Assembly (NCBI RefSeq): GCF_030062155.1
Contig: NZ_CP118269.1
Span: 2,976,001-3,040,000, forward strand
Direction: 5' to 3'
Source: Pantoea sp. Lij88
Lineage (GTDB): Bacteria; Pseudomonadota; Gammaproteobacteria; Enterobacterales; Enterobacteriaceae
DNA: 64,000 nucleotides
Shown here: positions 38,348 to 46,340 of the stretch, piece by piece
How positions within the stretch are numbered: position 1 is the first letter of the stretch
Layout of the letters: the number at the start of each line of letters is the position of its first letter
The notes under the pieces: generated by a model
Told to the model about the DNA's origin: nothing
What the model saw: only the letters and a program-made list of their open reading frames with translations
Databases searched by the model: none
Position numbers and translations under genes: made by a program

Positions 38348-39226
38348 TTAACGCATGCTCTTCAGCATCGCATTCACGTTATGTTTAAACGCGGCCTGAT
38401 AGGTCGCCGCCGGGCCAGAAGCCGTGGATAACGCTTCCGGATAGAGTTCACCCCCCGGCTCGGCGCCGGTGGCGCTGGCAATCTGTTTTACAAGGCGCGG
38501 GTCGGTCTGGTTCTCGATGAAATAGCGGTTGATGTGCTGCTGCTTCAGTTGGTTGATTAAGCTCCCCACGTTGCTGGCACTGGCTTCCGCTTCAGTAGAG
38601 AACCCGACGGGTGCCAGAAACGTCACGCCATATCGCTGTCCGAAATAACCAAACGCATCGTGGCTGGTCAGCACTTTACGCTTGTCGGCAGGCACAGCAT
38701 CAAAGGCGGTTTTTGCCCAGCTATCCAGCGCCTGCAGTTGCTGTATGTAATTCTGCCCGCGCTGACGGATCGCCGGCGCATCCTCCGGGTCAGCTTTAAC
38801 CAGCGCATTCATCACGTTGGTCGCGTAAATCACCCCGTTCTGCATGCTGTTCCAGGCGTGAGGATCGGTAATGGTTTTTCCGTCCTCGTCCATGCTGCGG
38901 GTGGTGACCCCCGCTGAGGCGACAACAGGCTGGCCGCGATAGCCGGAGGCGCTGACTAAGCGATCCATCCACCCTTCCAGTCCCAGTCCGCTGACAAATA
39001 CCAGATCGGCCTTCGCCAGCGCCTGGCTGTCCTGCGGCGTCGGTTCAAACGTGTGGGGATCGCCATTCGGCCCCACCAGGCTTTTCACGTTGACATGATC
39101 GCCGCCGACCTGTTTAACGATGTCTGCCAGCACGGTAAAGCTGGCTACGACATCCACCGTTTTTGCCATGGCGAATGGCGTGGCAAACAGCGCAGCGAGC
39201 GCCAGGCTAACCGGTAATTTTTTCAT
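38348..39226 (-). CDS. Metal (probably zinc) ABC transporter substrate-binding protein
   Basis: Periplasmic cluster A-I binding protein, 292 residues, with a signal peptide ending FAMA. Three His ligands are visible at the expected places: GDPHTFEP (residue 58), DPHAW (123) and TSHDAFGYFG (189), plus an acidic site in ENQTDPRLV. Three His favours zinc over manganese. There is no His-rich loop like that of ZnuA, so it resembles AztC/TroA-type proteins. It is the last gene of a unit with the permease and ATPase, under a Zur-like box. Confidence 0.9.
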   Translation of the reverse strand: MKKLPVSLALAALFATPFAMAKTVDVVASFTVLADIVKQVGGDHVNVKSLVGPNGDPHTFEPTPQDSQALAKADLVFVSGLGLEGWMDRLVSASGYRGQPVVASAGVTTRSMDEDGKTITDPHAWNSMQNGVIYATNVMNALVKADPEDAPAIRQRGQNYIQQLQALDSWAKTAFDAVPADKRKVLTSHDAFGYFGQRYGVTFLAPVGFSTEAEASASNVGSLINQLKQQHINRYFIENQTDPRLVKQIASATGAEPGGELYPEALSTASGPAATYQAAFKHNVNAMLKSMR

Positions 39227-39241
39227 AGATACCCCTTAAGA

Positions 39242-40081
39242 TTAATGGCGGCGCAAAATCCCGCCGCATGGCCCTGCAAGAATGGAGAAGAAAAACAGCA
39301 TGGCGGCGCTCAGTACCACTGCGGGACCGGCCGGCAATGAAAAGTGCCAGGAGAGCATCAGGCCAGCCACGGCTGAAATCATGGCCATGAAAATGGCGAT
39401 AACCAGCATCGCGGCCAGATGGCGGCTCCAGAAACGGGCGCTGGCGGCGGGCAGCATCATTAACCCGACGGACATCAGCGTGCCCAGAACCTGAAAGCCC
39501 GCCACCAGATTGAGCACCACCAGCATTAAAAACAGGCCATGCACCAGCGGCGCGCTCCATTTGCCCTGCGCCCGCAGGAAGTCACTGTCAAATGCATCGA
39601 TGACCAGCGGACGGTAGATAATCGCCAGCATAATCAGCGTAAAGGCAGCAATACCCCCGACCAGCAACAGCGCAGCGTTGTCAACCGCCAGCAGCGAACC
39701 GAACAGTACGTGGAGCAGATCCACGCTTGAGCCACGCAGTGAGACCAGCGTGACGCCCAGCGCCAGTGAGCCGAGATAGAACCCGGCAAAACTGGCATCC
39801 TCTTTTAAGGGCGTATAGCGACTTACCGCACCAGAGAGCAGCGCCACGGCTAAACCGGCGATCAGGCCGCCAATCCCCATTGCAACCAGTGACAGGCCGG
39901 AGATCAGATAGCCAATCGCGGCACCGGGCAGCACCGCGTGTGATAACGCATCGCCAATCAGACTCATACGACGCAGCGAGAGAAATACGCCGAGTGGCGT
40001 GGCGCTGACGGCCAGCGCCACGCAGGCGACCAGCGCACGCCGCATAAAACCAAATTCAATAAAAGGCTGTATCAGGGTCAC
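39242..40081 (-). CDS. Metal ABC transporter permease (ZnuB/AztB-like)
   Basis: Inner-membrane permease of the ABC-3 family, about 279 residues and eight or nine hydrophobic segments. Family motifs include FLSLRRMSLIGDALSHAVLPG near the N-terminus and GTLMSVGLMMLPAASARFW. I place the start at GTG 40081, which overlaps the ATPase stop (GTGA); an ATG at 40045 is a possible internal alternative and the ATG at 40117 lies inside the ATPase gene without homology. It pairs with the ATPase upstream and the binding protein 15 bases downstream. Confidence 0.9.
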   Translation of the reverse strand: MTLIQPFIEFGFMRRALVACVALAVSATPLGVFLSLRRMSLIGDALSHAVLPGAAIGYLISGLSLVAMGIGGLIAGLAVALLSGAVSRYTPLKEDASFAGFYLGSLALGVTLVSLRGSSVDLLHVLFGSLLAVDNAALLLVGGIAAFTLIMLAIIYRPLVIDAFDSDFLRAQGKWSAPLVHGLFLMLVVLNLVAGFQVLGTLMSVGLMMLPAASARFWSRHLAAMLVIAIFMAMISAVAGLMLSWHFSLPAGPAVVLSAAMLFFFSILAGPCGGILRRH

Positions 40082-40746
40082 GGCGCACGACTCCGCAGGG
40101 GGGAAACAGGCAGGCAACTGCAGATGACATCCCTGTCATCCATCGACATGACGTTGCTGAAGTAGCGCGCCACCAGCGGACGATCGTGCAGCACCACCAG
40201 CAGCGTCGTGCCAGCCTGCTGTTGCTGCTCAAGGATCGACATCAGTAATGTCACGGTCTGGCTGTCAATGCCGTTAAAAGGCTCATCCAGCAGCCAGAGC
40301 TGGCTGCGCTGCAACATCAGTCGCGCAAACAACACCCGCTGGAGTTGTCCGCCGGATAAAGTTGCGGGCTGGGCATCCGCGTAATCACGCATCTGCACCG
40401 CCTCCAACGCCTGCCAGATCTCCCGACGCAATATCCGGTTAATGCCGCTGAACCAGCCGCAGCGTGGCCAGCAGCCAATGGAAACCAGTTCAAACACGGT
40501 CAGGGGAAAGCGTGTCTCCAGTTCGGTGCGCTGCGGCAGCCAGCCGATATCACGGCGTGCAACCTGCAGCTCGCAGCGCCCGGCTATCGGTGGCAGTAAG
40601 CCCGCGATGGTTTTTAACAGGGTTGATTTGCCGCTGCCGTTAGCGCCGACCAGGGCTGTCATTGAGCCTGCGGCAAGCTGGCCGCTGATGGCGGGGGTGA
40701 CAACCTGCCCCTGATAGCCCGCGCGAAGTGCGTTAAACCGGATCAT
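40078..40746 (-). CDS. Metal ABC transporter ATP-binding protein (AztA/ZnuC-like)
   Basis: Cytoplasmic ATPase of 222 residues. Walker A GANGSGKST near residue 40, the Q-loop GWLPQRTELE, signature LSGGQLQRVLFARLM, Walker B LWLLDEPFNGID and H-loop VLHD are all visible. The ATG at 40746 follows a GGGGG site and overlaps the stop of a 34-residue upstream peptide (ATGA). It drives import through the downstream permease. Confidence 0.92.
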   Translation of the reverse strand: MIRFNALRAGYQGQVVTPAISGQLAAGSMTALVGANGSGKSTLLKTIAGLLPPIAGRCELQVARRDIGWLPQRTELETRFPLTVFELVSIGCWPRCGWFSGINRILRREIWQALEAVQMRDYADAQPATLSGGQLQRVLFARLMLQRSQLWLLDEPFNGIDSQTVTLLMSILEQQQQAGTTLLVVLHDRPLVARYFSNVMSMDDRDVICSCLPVSPLRSRAP

Positions 40747-40847
40747 GCGCTGATCCCCCACTTAATCGCCACAGCAAGCAGCGCAATGAAAAGCAGTGCA
40801 ACTGCCAGTCGTCCCCCCAGGGACATAAGTAATCCACTCTGACGCAT
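40743..40847 (-). CDS. 34-residue putative membrane peptide leading the metal ABC operon
   Basis: An open frame starts at ATG 40847 (MRQSGLLMSLGGRLAVALLF...) and ends ...AIKWGISA. A single hydrophobic helix spans about residues 14-28, with Arg before it and Lys after it. The stop TGA overlaps the ATPase start (ATGA), a layout that favours translational coupling and argues it is a real gene. Upstream, TGGTGAAG is a weak ribosome site. It sits about 12 bases from the Zur-like box. I know no named family; small single-helix subunits such as KdpF and AcrZ are analogies only. Confidence 0.6.
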   Translation of the reverse strand: MRQSGLLMSLGGRLAVALLFIALLAVAIKWGISA

Positions 40848-40858
40848 CACTTCACCAA

Positions 40859-40875
40859 TATGTTATAACATAACA
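40859..40875 (-). promoter_or_regulatory. Zur-like box upstream of the metal ABC operon
   Basis: Positions 40861-40875 read TGTTATAACATAACA, one mismatch from the Zur core TGTTATAATATAACA. The overlapping TATGTTATAACATA (40859-40872) is a perfect palindrome. It lies immediately before the small-peptide ORF that opens the transporter operon, in the opposite direction to the L31B/L36B box. Confidence 0.75.
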
Positions 40876-41086
40876 ATAATATATCGGATGTTGTTGTGAG
40901 TTAAACGCGCGATTGTGTATCAAAAGATAAATACCGCCTGCACTGACGGTCAGACGCATAAAGGCGAAACTGCCCGCTCATGCGTCTGCAGAATTTTATA
41001 AACTGACGGTTTTGTGCTCAACCGACTTGCAAACCAGTTGCAGAAAACCAATGATAGGTTTATTAACGGTTATAAGCGGATGAGAT

Positions 41087-41440
41087 ATGCTGTCACGAAT
41101 TGAATGTGATATTGCCGCGGGCGAATCAGACTGCGCAAAAATAGCAGAGATTGTTCAGCGGAATATTCTCAAAATATCAGATTTGCTGGTAGGGGATTTA
41201 CGCTGGTACTCTCAGAATGCGCAGTTAGTTCCAGGCAGTTTAAAAATTGTTTCTGTTGAAAATCAGGATCTGAATAGTTTTAAATTACTTTACGATTTTG
41301 ACTGGAATTTATTTAGTCCTTGCCAGGATTTAAATGAAACGGTTACGCAATCGGAGCAGGTAAACTTCTGCATTAAGCCCGGCGCACTTGAGTTTGATGT
41401 GATTGACAATGAGCAACCCTCCCCTGGCGATGAATTGTAA
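41087..41440 (+). CDS. Uncharacterised 117-residue AT-rich gene
   Basis: I do not recognise this protein. It is soluble and acidic (MLSRIECDIAAGESDCAKIAEIVQ at the start, ending NEQPSPGDEL) with four Cys residues. A GGATGAG site precedes the ATG. The base composition is clearly more AT-rich than most of the window, similar to adjacent tomB and hha, suggesting a horizontally gained or H-NS-associated segment. It lies alone between the metal ABC promoter and tomB. Confidence 0.65.
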   Translation: MLSRIECDIAAGESDCAKIAEIVQRNILKISDLLVGDLRWYSQNAQLVPGSLKIVSVENQDLNSFKLLYDFDWNLFSPCQDLNETVTQSEQVNFCIKPGALEFDVIDNEQPSPGDEL

Positions 41441-41587
41441 TATTTAGTAATGGAGGTGAGCAGAACTAATGGTTTTACACTATCTTTAAGGTATCCCATT
41501 TAATAACTGCCCGAATAATCGCTTCCCGGCGGCGTTATCCTGACTCGCCGCGCTGCGGCAACTGTGCTAGCTATGGAGGGGAAAAAG

Positions 41588-41965
41588 ATGGACGAATACT
41601 CACCGAAACGGCATGATATTGCCCAGCTTAAATACCTGTGTGAAAGCCTGTTTGACGATAGCATGGCAACGTTAACCGACAGCCATCATGGCTGGGTAAA
41701 TGATCCCACTTCTGAAAGCAATCTGCAGCTTAACGATCTGATTGAGCATATCGCCTCTTTCACCATGAATTACAAAATTAAGCACGTTGAAGATGAAGCG
41801 CTGATTTCGCAAATCGATGAATATCTTGATGATACCTTTATGTTATTCAGCAACTATGGTGTCAATAGTCCGGATCTTCAACGGTGGCAACGTTCAGCAA
41901 AACGCTTATTTAATCTGTTCACTGAAGAGTGCGCTTTTCTCCAGCAACCGAGCCATTCATTATAG
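41588..41965 (+). CDS. tomB: Hha antitoxin TomB (YbaJ)
   Basis: Cytoplasmic protein of 125 residues that counteracts Hha toxicity and affects biofilm formation. It begins MDEYSPKRHDIAQLKYLCE, essentially the E. coli sequence; the Cys near residue 18 corresponds to the conserved Cys thought to be needed for oxidative inactivation of Hha. The ATG at 41588 follows GGAGGGG. hha begins 24 bases downstream, forming the tomB-hha unit. Confidence 0.96.
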   Translation: MDEYSPKRHDIAQLKYLCESLFDDSMATLTDSHHGWVNDPTSESNLQLNDLIEHIASFTMNYKIKHVEDEALISQIDEYLDDTFMLFSNYGVNSPDLQRWQRSAKRLFNLFTEECAFLQQPSHSL

Positions 41966-41989
41966 TACAGACATGAGAACGGTTTATTT

Positions 41990-42205
41990 ATGAACAAAAC
42001 CCTGACTAAAACCGATTATTTGATGCGACTGCGGCGTTGCCGCTCTCTTGATACCCTGGAAAGGGTGATAGAAAAAAATAAGTATGAATTACCTGAAGAC
42101 GAGTTAGCGGTATTTTACTCGGCGGCTGACCATCGTCTGGCGGAGCTGACGATGAATAAGCTTTACGATAAAGTCCCGGGTTCAGTCTGGAAATTTGTGC
42201 GTTAA
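41990..42205 (+). CDS. hha: H-NS-associated modulator Hha
   Basis: Small nucleoid co-regulator (71 residues) that binds H-NS and represses virulence and horizontally acquired genes. The sequence [20 protein letters not shown] and [24 protein letters not shown] is nearly the E. coli protein. It follows tomB and ends before a strong terminator. Confidence 0.97.
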   Translation: MNKTLTKTDYLMRLRRCRSLDTLERVIEKNKYELPEDELAVFYSAADHRLAELTMNKLYDKVPGSVWKFVR

Positions 42206-42252
42206 TCTGATCGGTCAGAACTTAGCATTACCCCTGTTTAGTACCAGTTATT

Positions 42253-42289
42253 CCTGCCTGCCGGCAAAGGATCGGCCCAGGCGGGTTTT
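42253..42289 (+). terminator. tomB-hha terminator
   Basis: CCTGCCTG (42253-42260) pairs CAGGCGGG (42278-42285) with one G-U pair, with an inner GCCG/CGGC extension. TTTT follows at 42286-42289. Confidence 0.8.
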
Positions 42290-42336
42290 GCCTGTCTGCA
42301 ATTCGGGGATGAAGTTATTTTAAGGGGGGGAGAAAG

Positions 42337-42450
42337 TGGTGGGGGCCCTGCCAGCTACATCCCGGCACACGCGTCACCTGCTACGGCTGCTTCCTTCCGG
42401 ATCTGACCGAGTTCACAAGCTAGCATTGCGGGAGAACCAACAGGGCCCCC
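42337..42450 (-). ncRNA. ffs: 4.5S RNA of the signal recognition particle
   Basis: On the minus strand the 114-base sequence begins GGGGGCCCTGTTGGTTCTCC and ends in GCTGGCAGGGCCCCCACC. It contains the conserved apical domain GGTCAGATCCGGAAGGAAGC, where the GGAA tetraloop and asymmetric loops bind Ffh. The ends pair to a long hairpin. It targets membrane-protein ribosomes with Ffh and FtsY. In E. coli the precursor 5' end is trimmed by RNase P. Confidence 0.97.
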
Positions 42451-42481
42451 ATTGACAAGCCCTCTTTACGAGAGCGGGGGC

Positions 42482-42510
42482 ATTATCTGGGAAGGAGGGG
42501 GCAATTGCAA
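42482..42510 (-). promoter_or_regulatory. ffs promoter
   Basis: Minus strand TTGCAA (42510-42505), 17-bp spacer, GATAAT (42487-42482), then a GC-rich discriminator GCCCCCGC typical of stable-RNA promoters under stringent control. The predicted start leaves a leader of about 25 bases, consistent with the processed 4.5S precursor. Confidence 0.8.
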
Positions 42511-42616
42511 GCGTAGTCGGGACAACCGTTGTTTTCTTGAACAACCGCCGCTTTAACGCGTTCACCGCCCTCTCCTCATGCTAAAGTTAACACCCTGTTC
42601 CTGATGAAATAAGCAC

Positions 42617-42961
42617 ATGCATCAGCCTGACACTTTCCAGCAACGCATCTGGCAAATTGTTGCCGCTATTCCGTATGGTCACGTCAGCACCTATGGCGAT
42701 GTGGCGCTGCTGGCGGGTTCGCCCCGCGCGGCACGTCAGGTCGGCGGCGTGCTGAGCCGGTTACCTGAAGGCACCACCCTCCCCTGGCATCGCGTCGTCA
42801 ATCGTCACGGTACGATTTCACTGCAAGGCGACAGCCTGTTGCGGCAGCGGGATGCGCTGGAAGCGGAAGGAATAGAGGTCAGTGATGACGGACAGCTCGA
42901 TCTTGAGACTTATCGCTGGGATTTCAGGCAGGAAAAAGGGGCGACAGGGTCGCCCCGATAA
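42617..42961 (+). CDS. ybaZ: Alkyltransferase-like protein YbaZ (Atl)
   Basis: DNA-binding protein that recognises O6-alkylguanine and flags it for nucleotide excision repair. It has 114 residues. The AGT-family active site PCHRV is PWHRVVNRHG here, the Cys-to-Trp change that defines Atl proteins and removes alkyl transfer. The helix-turn-helix YGDVALLAGSPRAARQVGGVLSR is intact. The last eight codons are encoded within a terminator hairpin for the opposite gene, and the C-terminus GATGSPR may be free to vary. Confidence 0.95.
   Translation: MHQPDTFQQRIWQIVAAIPYGHVSTYGDVALLAGSPRAARQVGGVLSRLPEGTTLPWHRVVNRHGTISLQGDSLLRQRDALEAEGIEVSDDGQLDLETYRWDFRQEKGATGSPR
42933..42956 (-). terminator. ybaY terminator inside the 3' end of ybaZ
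   Basis: GGGGCGA (42938-42944) pairs TCGCCCC (42950-42956); on the minus strand TTTTT follows (42937-42933). The ybaY stop is seven bases upstream of the stem on that strand. Confidence 0.85.
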
Positions 42962-42962
42962 A

Positions 42963-43520
42963 TTAAATGCGGGTTGGTGCAGGAATAGCAGCAGACGGCG
43001 TCACCAGTGTCGGTGAAGTCGACGGCACGGTAGTCGCTGCGCCCGGCTGGGTTGGCATCGCCACTGACGGTACCGGTACCAGCAGCAGTTCAGCTTTGGT
43101 GCCGCCCTGGTTAATGACTGGTTTCACGCCTTCAGTCACAAAGGTCAGCTTGCCGTCGATTGTGATAGCAGCACTTAACAGAATGCGTGCATTAGGCTGG
43201 ATGTCGGCCGGGTTGAACGGCAGCACAAACTGGAACGGTGCCTGTTTGCCTTCGGTACGCACTACACGCTGCGACAGCACTTTTGACGGTGCGTCGGATA
43301 CAGAGGCATCAGACAGCGTTACGGTTAATACCGCATCCGGCGGCAGCGCAATGCGCTGGCGGATATAGATCGAACCACTTACATTTGGCTGCGCAATTGC
43401 GGCCGTCTGTCCTGCAACCGCAGAACCCAGCGTTGGCGTCGGTACAGGTTTACTCTTGTCGGCGCATCCCGCAACAGCAACCGCGATAACCACGCCACTA
43501 ACCACATGCCTGAGTTTCAT
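42963..43520 (-). CDS. ybaY: YbaY-family lipoprotein
   Basis: Envelope lipoprotein of 185 residues. The signal peptide ends in the lipobox VAVAGC, followed by ADK. The folded domain (VSGSIYIRQRIALPPDAVLTVTLSDASVSDAPS) belongs to the YbaY/YscW pilotin-like fold, and the tail from about residue 150 is rich in Pro, Thr, Ser and Ala. Function is unknown; related pilotins help outer-membrane assembly. It is convergent with ybaZ and divergent from tesB. Confidence 0.92.
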   Translation of the reverse strand: MKLRHVVSGVVIAVAVAGCADKSKPVPTPTLGSAVAGQTAAIAQPNVSGSIYIRQRIALPPDAVLTVTLSDASVSDAPSKVLSQRVVRTEGKQAPFQFVLPFNPADIQPNARILLSAAITIDGKLTFVTEGVKPVINQGGTKAELLLVPVPSVAMPTQPGAATTVPSTSPTLVTPSAAIPAPTRI

Positions 43521-43618
43521 TGATGTCGTCTCCTTTTGATCAAAATGATTGTCGGCAGCGAATCCTGCTTACAGCGTTTCACCCGCCGTATGTCCTTAAT
43601 TTTGGCACATATATGAAA

Positions 43619-43639
43619 TTTTGCCTGGCACAGGCAAAA
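43619..43639. promoter_or_regulatory. Perfect inverted repeat between ybaY and tesB
   Basis: TTTTGCCTG (43619-43627) and CAGGCAAAA (43631-43639) are perfect inverted copies around GCA. A second dyad TTGACGTCAA lies at about 43652-43661. In a 190-base divergent spacer this may be a regulator site; no known consensus was matched. Confidence 0.45.
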
Positions 43640-43710
43640 CGGAAAGTCTGATTGACGTCAACTGGTCCGATCTTTCACACTGAGCAGGTCACTATATTGA
43701 GGAATGCGCC

Positions 43711-44574
43711 ATGAGTCAGGCACTGCAGAATCTGCTGAATTTATTGAATCTGGAAAAACTGGAAGAGGGTTTATATCGCGGCCAGAGCGAAGATCTGGGT
43801 CTGCGCCAGGTGTTTGGCGGTCAGGTGGTGGGTCAGGCGCTGTATGCCGCTAAACAAACCGTCCCGGAAGATCGCGTTATCCACTCTTTTCACAGCTATT
43901 TTTTGCGGCCCGGCGATAGCCAGAAAGCGATTATTTATGATGTTGAAACGCTGCGCGATGGCAAAAGTTTCAGCGCACGCAGGGTCAGCGCCATTCAGAA
44001 TGGACAGCCCATTTTTTATATGACCGCCTCGTTCCAGTCGCCGGAAAGCGGGTTTGAACATCAGAATCCGATGCCGCAGGTAGCCGGCCCCGAAAATCTG
44101 CTGACTGAACAGGCGATGGCGCAGAAAATGGCGCATATGCTGCCAGATAAGTTACGCGAGAAATTCATTGCTGAGCGTCCGCTGGAGATCCGTCCGGTGC
44201 AGATTCACAACCCTTTGCGGGGACATGTGGATAAGCCTGAACGCCAGGTCTGGATCCGTGCTAACGGCTCATTACCTGCCGACTTGCGTATTCATCAGTA
44301 CCTGCTCGGTTATGCTTCCGATCTCAACTTCCTGCCGGTCGCGCTTCAGCCGCACGGCAAAGGCTTTTTAGAGCCGGACATGCAGGTTGCCACGATCGAC
44401 CACTCTATGTGGTTCCACCGCCCGTTCGACTTCACTGAATGGCTGCTCTACAGCGTGGTCAGTACCTCCGCTTCTGGCGCGCGCGGTTTTGTCCGGGGTG
44501 AGTTTTATAATCAGCAGGGTGTGCTGGTGGCCTCGACAGTTCAGGAAGGGGTCATGCGTCAGCGCAGCGAATAA
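43711..44574 (+). CDS. tesB: Acyl-CoA thioesterase II
   Basis: Cytoplasmic double-hotdog enzyme that hydrolyses medium- and long-chain acyl-CoA. It has 287 residues (E. coli 286). [24 protein letters not shown] at the N-terminus and the second-domain segment [21 protein letters not shown], which holds the catalytic Asp, are conserved, with the catalytic Gln in STVQEGVMR near the end. It lies alone between ybaY and amtB. Confidence 0.96.
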   Translation: MSQALQNLLNLLNLEKLEEGLYRGQSEDLGLRQVFGGQVVGQALYAAKQTVPEDRVIHSFHSYFLRPGDSQKAIIYDVETLRDGKSFSARRVSAIQNGQPIFYMTASFQSPESGFEHQNPMPQVAGPENLLTEQAMAQKMAHMLPDKLREKFIAERPLEIRPVQIHNPLRGHVDKPERQVWIRANGSLPADLRIHQYLLGYASDLNFLPVALQPHGKGFLEPDMQVATIDHSMWFHRPFDFTEWLLYSVVSTSASGARGFVRGEFYNQQGVLVASTVQEGVMRQRSE

Positions 44575-44599
44575 AAAAAGGGGGCGATTTCTCGCCCCC
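44573..44599 (-). terminator. amtB terminator
   Basis: GGGGGCGA (44580-44587) pairs TCGCCCCC (44592-44599) around TTTC. Seven T residues follow on the minus strand. The A run starts within the tesB stop codon. Confidence 0.9.
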
Positions 44600-44624
44600 G
44601 ATTAATCTTTTAAGTGCCCACACA

Positions 44625-45914
44625 TTACTGGTTGTAAGCGTTCTCGCCGTGACTGTTTACATCCAGACCTTCACGTTCATGCTCTTCCGGAACACGCAGA
44701 CCGACAATCATATCGGCCAGCTTGAAGCCGATGAAGGCAACAACGCCTGACCAGACGATAGTCAGACCTACGCTGAAGAGCTGTACCCAGACCTGATGGC
44801 CCATGGTAACGCCCTGAGCATAGCCGACGCCGCCCAGTGAAGAGGAAGCAAACACGCCAGTCAGGATACAGCCGACAATGCCGCAGACGCCATGCACGCC
44901 GAACACATCGCACGGGTCATCCACACGCAGCCATTTTTTCAGGGTGGTCACACCCCACAGTCCCGCCAGTCCGCCGACCAGGCCGATGATTAATGCACCG
45001 CCGACGCCGACATAACCACAGGCTGGAGTAATCGCGACCAGACCGGCAATAAAGCCTGAACAGGCACCCAGCAGCGAAGGCTTACCGCGAACGGCCCACT
45101 CGCCAAAGGTCCAGGCCAGTACAGCGCCCGCTGTTGCAACAACGGTGTTCAGGAAGGCCAGTGCGGCAATTTCGTTTGCTGCAGATGCAGAACCGGCGTT
45201 GAAACCGAACCAGCCTACATAGAGGATGGCGGTGCCGGTGAAGACCATCGGCAGGTTGTGTGGCTTGAAGGCCTCTTTACCAAAGCCAGCACGTTTGCCA
45301 ACCAGATAAGCGCCCACCAGACCCGCTACAGCGGCGTTGATATGCACTACGGTACCGCCAGCAAAGTCCAGCGCGCCATCCTGAGCCAGGAAACCGCCCG
45401 CCCACACCATGTGTGCGATAGGTAAATAAGAGAGCGTCAGCCAGACACCCACAAAGATCAGTACTGCTGAGAAGCGAATACGCTCTGCGATGGAGCCGAC
45501 AATCAGACCCACAGTGATACAGGCAAACGAGGCCTGGAACGCGACATGAATATACTGATAGAAGCTGCCCATAACGGCGGTCAGCTGAATGTTTTTCAGC
45601 ATGGCCCAGCCAAAGCCACCAAAGAAGGCGTTGCCTTCGCTGAAGGCCAGCGAGTAGCCGTAAACCACCCACAGCACGCAGACCAGCGAGAAGGTCACAG
45701 CGACCTGCGTCAGCATTGACAGAACGTTTTTGCCGCGAATCAGACCGCCGTAAAACAGCGCAATACCTGGAATTGACATAAACAGCACCAGCGCGGTGCA
45801 AATCATCATAAATGCGTTATCAGCCTTGTCCGCAACGGCAGGCGCAGCAGCCATCGCGAGTGAGGGTAACAGTGCCAGGCTGGTGAGGCCCAACTTAGCT
45901 AACATTTTATTCAT
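44625..45914 (-). CDS. amtB: Ammonium transporter AmtB
   Basis: Trimeric inner-membrane ammonium channel, 429 residues, with a cleaved signal peptide (ending LAMAAAPA) and 11 helices. The twin His pore residues are in LPIAHMVWAGG and VFGVHGVCGIVG; the Phe gate region is in SFACITVGLIVG. The C-terminal tail VPEEHEREGLDVNSHGE is where GlnK docks. It follows glnK by 34 bases, the standard glnK-amtB operon. Confidence 0.97.
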   Translation of the reverse strand: MNKMLAKLGLTSLALLPSLAMAAAPAVADKADNAFMMICTALVLFMSIPGIALFYGGLIRGKNVLSMLTQVAVTFSLVCVLWVVYGYSLAFSEGNAFFGGFGWAMLKNIQLTAVMGSFYQYIHVAFQASFACITVGLIVGSIAERIRFSAVLIFVGVWLTLSYLPIAHMVWAGGFLAQDGALDFAGGTVVHINAAVAGLVGAYLVGKRAGFGKEAFKPHNLPMVFTGTAILYVGWFGFNAGSASAANEIAALAFLNTVVATAGAVLAWTFGEWAVRGKPSLLGACSGFIAGLVAITPACGYVGVGGALIIGLVGGLAGLWGVTTLKKWLRVDDPCDVFGVHGVCGIVGCILTGVFASSSLGGVGYAQGVTMGHQVWVQLFSVGLTIVWSGVVAFIGFKLADMIVGLRVPEEHEREGLDVNSHGENAYNQ

Positions 45915-45948
45915 TTTTATTCCATCCCATCACAGTACTGAGTCTTAA

Positions 45949-46287
45949 TTACAGAGCGGCTTCGTCGGTCTCGCCGGTACGAATACGGATGACGCGCTGC
46001 AGTTCAGCCACGAAAATTTTACCGTCGCCAATTTTGCCGGTGTAAGCCGCTTTACTGATGACATCCACCACTTCGTCTAACTGATCGTCGGCAATCGCGA
46101 TATCAATTTTGACCTTTGGCAGGAAGTTCACGCTGTACTCTGCGCCACGATAAAGCTCTGCATGGCCTTTCTGACGGCCAAAACCTTTCACTTCGGAGAC
46201 GGTCAGTCCCTGAATGCCGATAGAGGATAAAGCTTCACGTACATCCTCCAGCTTAAATGGCTTAATTACGACGGTAACCAGCTTCAT
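45949..46287 (-). CDS. glnK: PII signalling protein GlnK
   Basis: Cytoplasmic trimer that senses glutamine and 2-oxoglutarate and blocks AmtB when nitrogen is plentiful. It has 112 residues from MKLVTVVIKPFKLEDVREAL. Tyr51 in the T-loop (GHAELYRGAEYSVNF) is the uridylylation site. The longer frame starting at 46329 adds a non-homologous leader and is rejected. It is expressed from a sigma54 promoter with NtrC sites. Confidence 0.97.
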   Translation of the reverse strand: MKLVTVVIKPFKLEDVREALSSIGIQGLTVSEVKGFGRQKGHAELYRGAEYSVNFLPKVKIDIAIADDQLDEVVDVISKAAYTGKIGDGKIFVAELQRVIRIRTGETDEAAL

Positions 46288-46340
46288 TGGATCCCCTCCA
46301 GCGAGTAAATAGGTAACGTTTACGGACACGCAGGGATATA

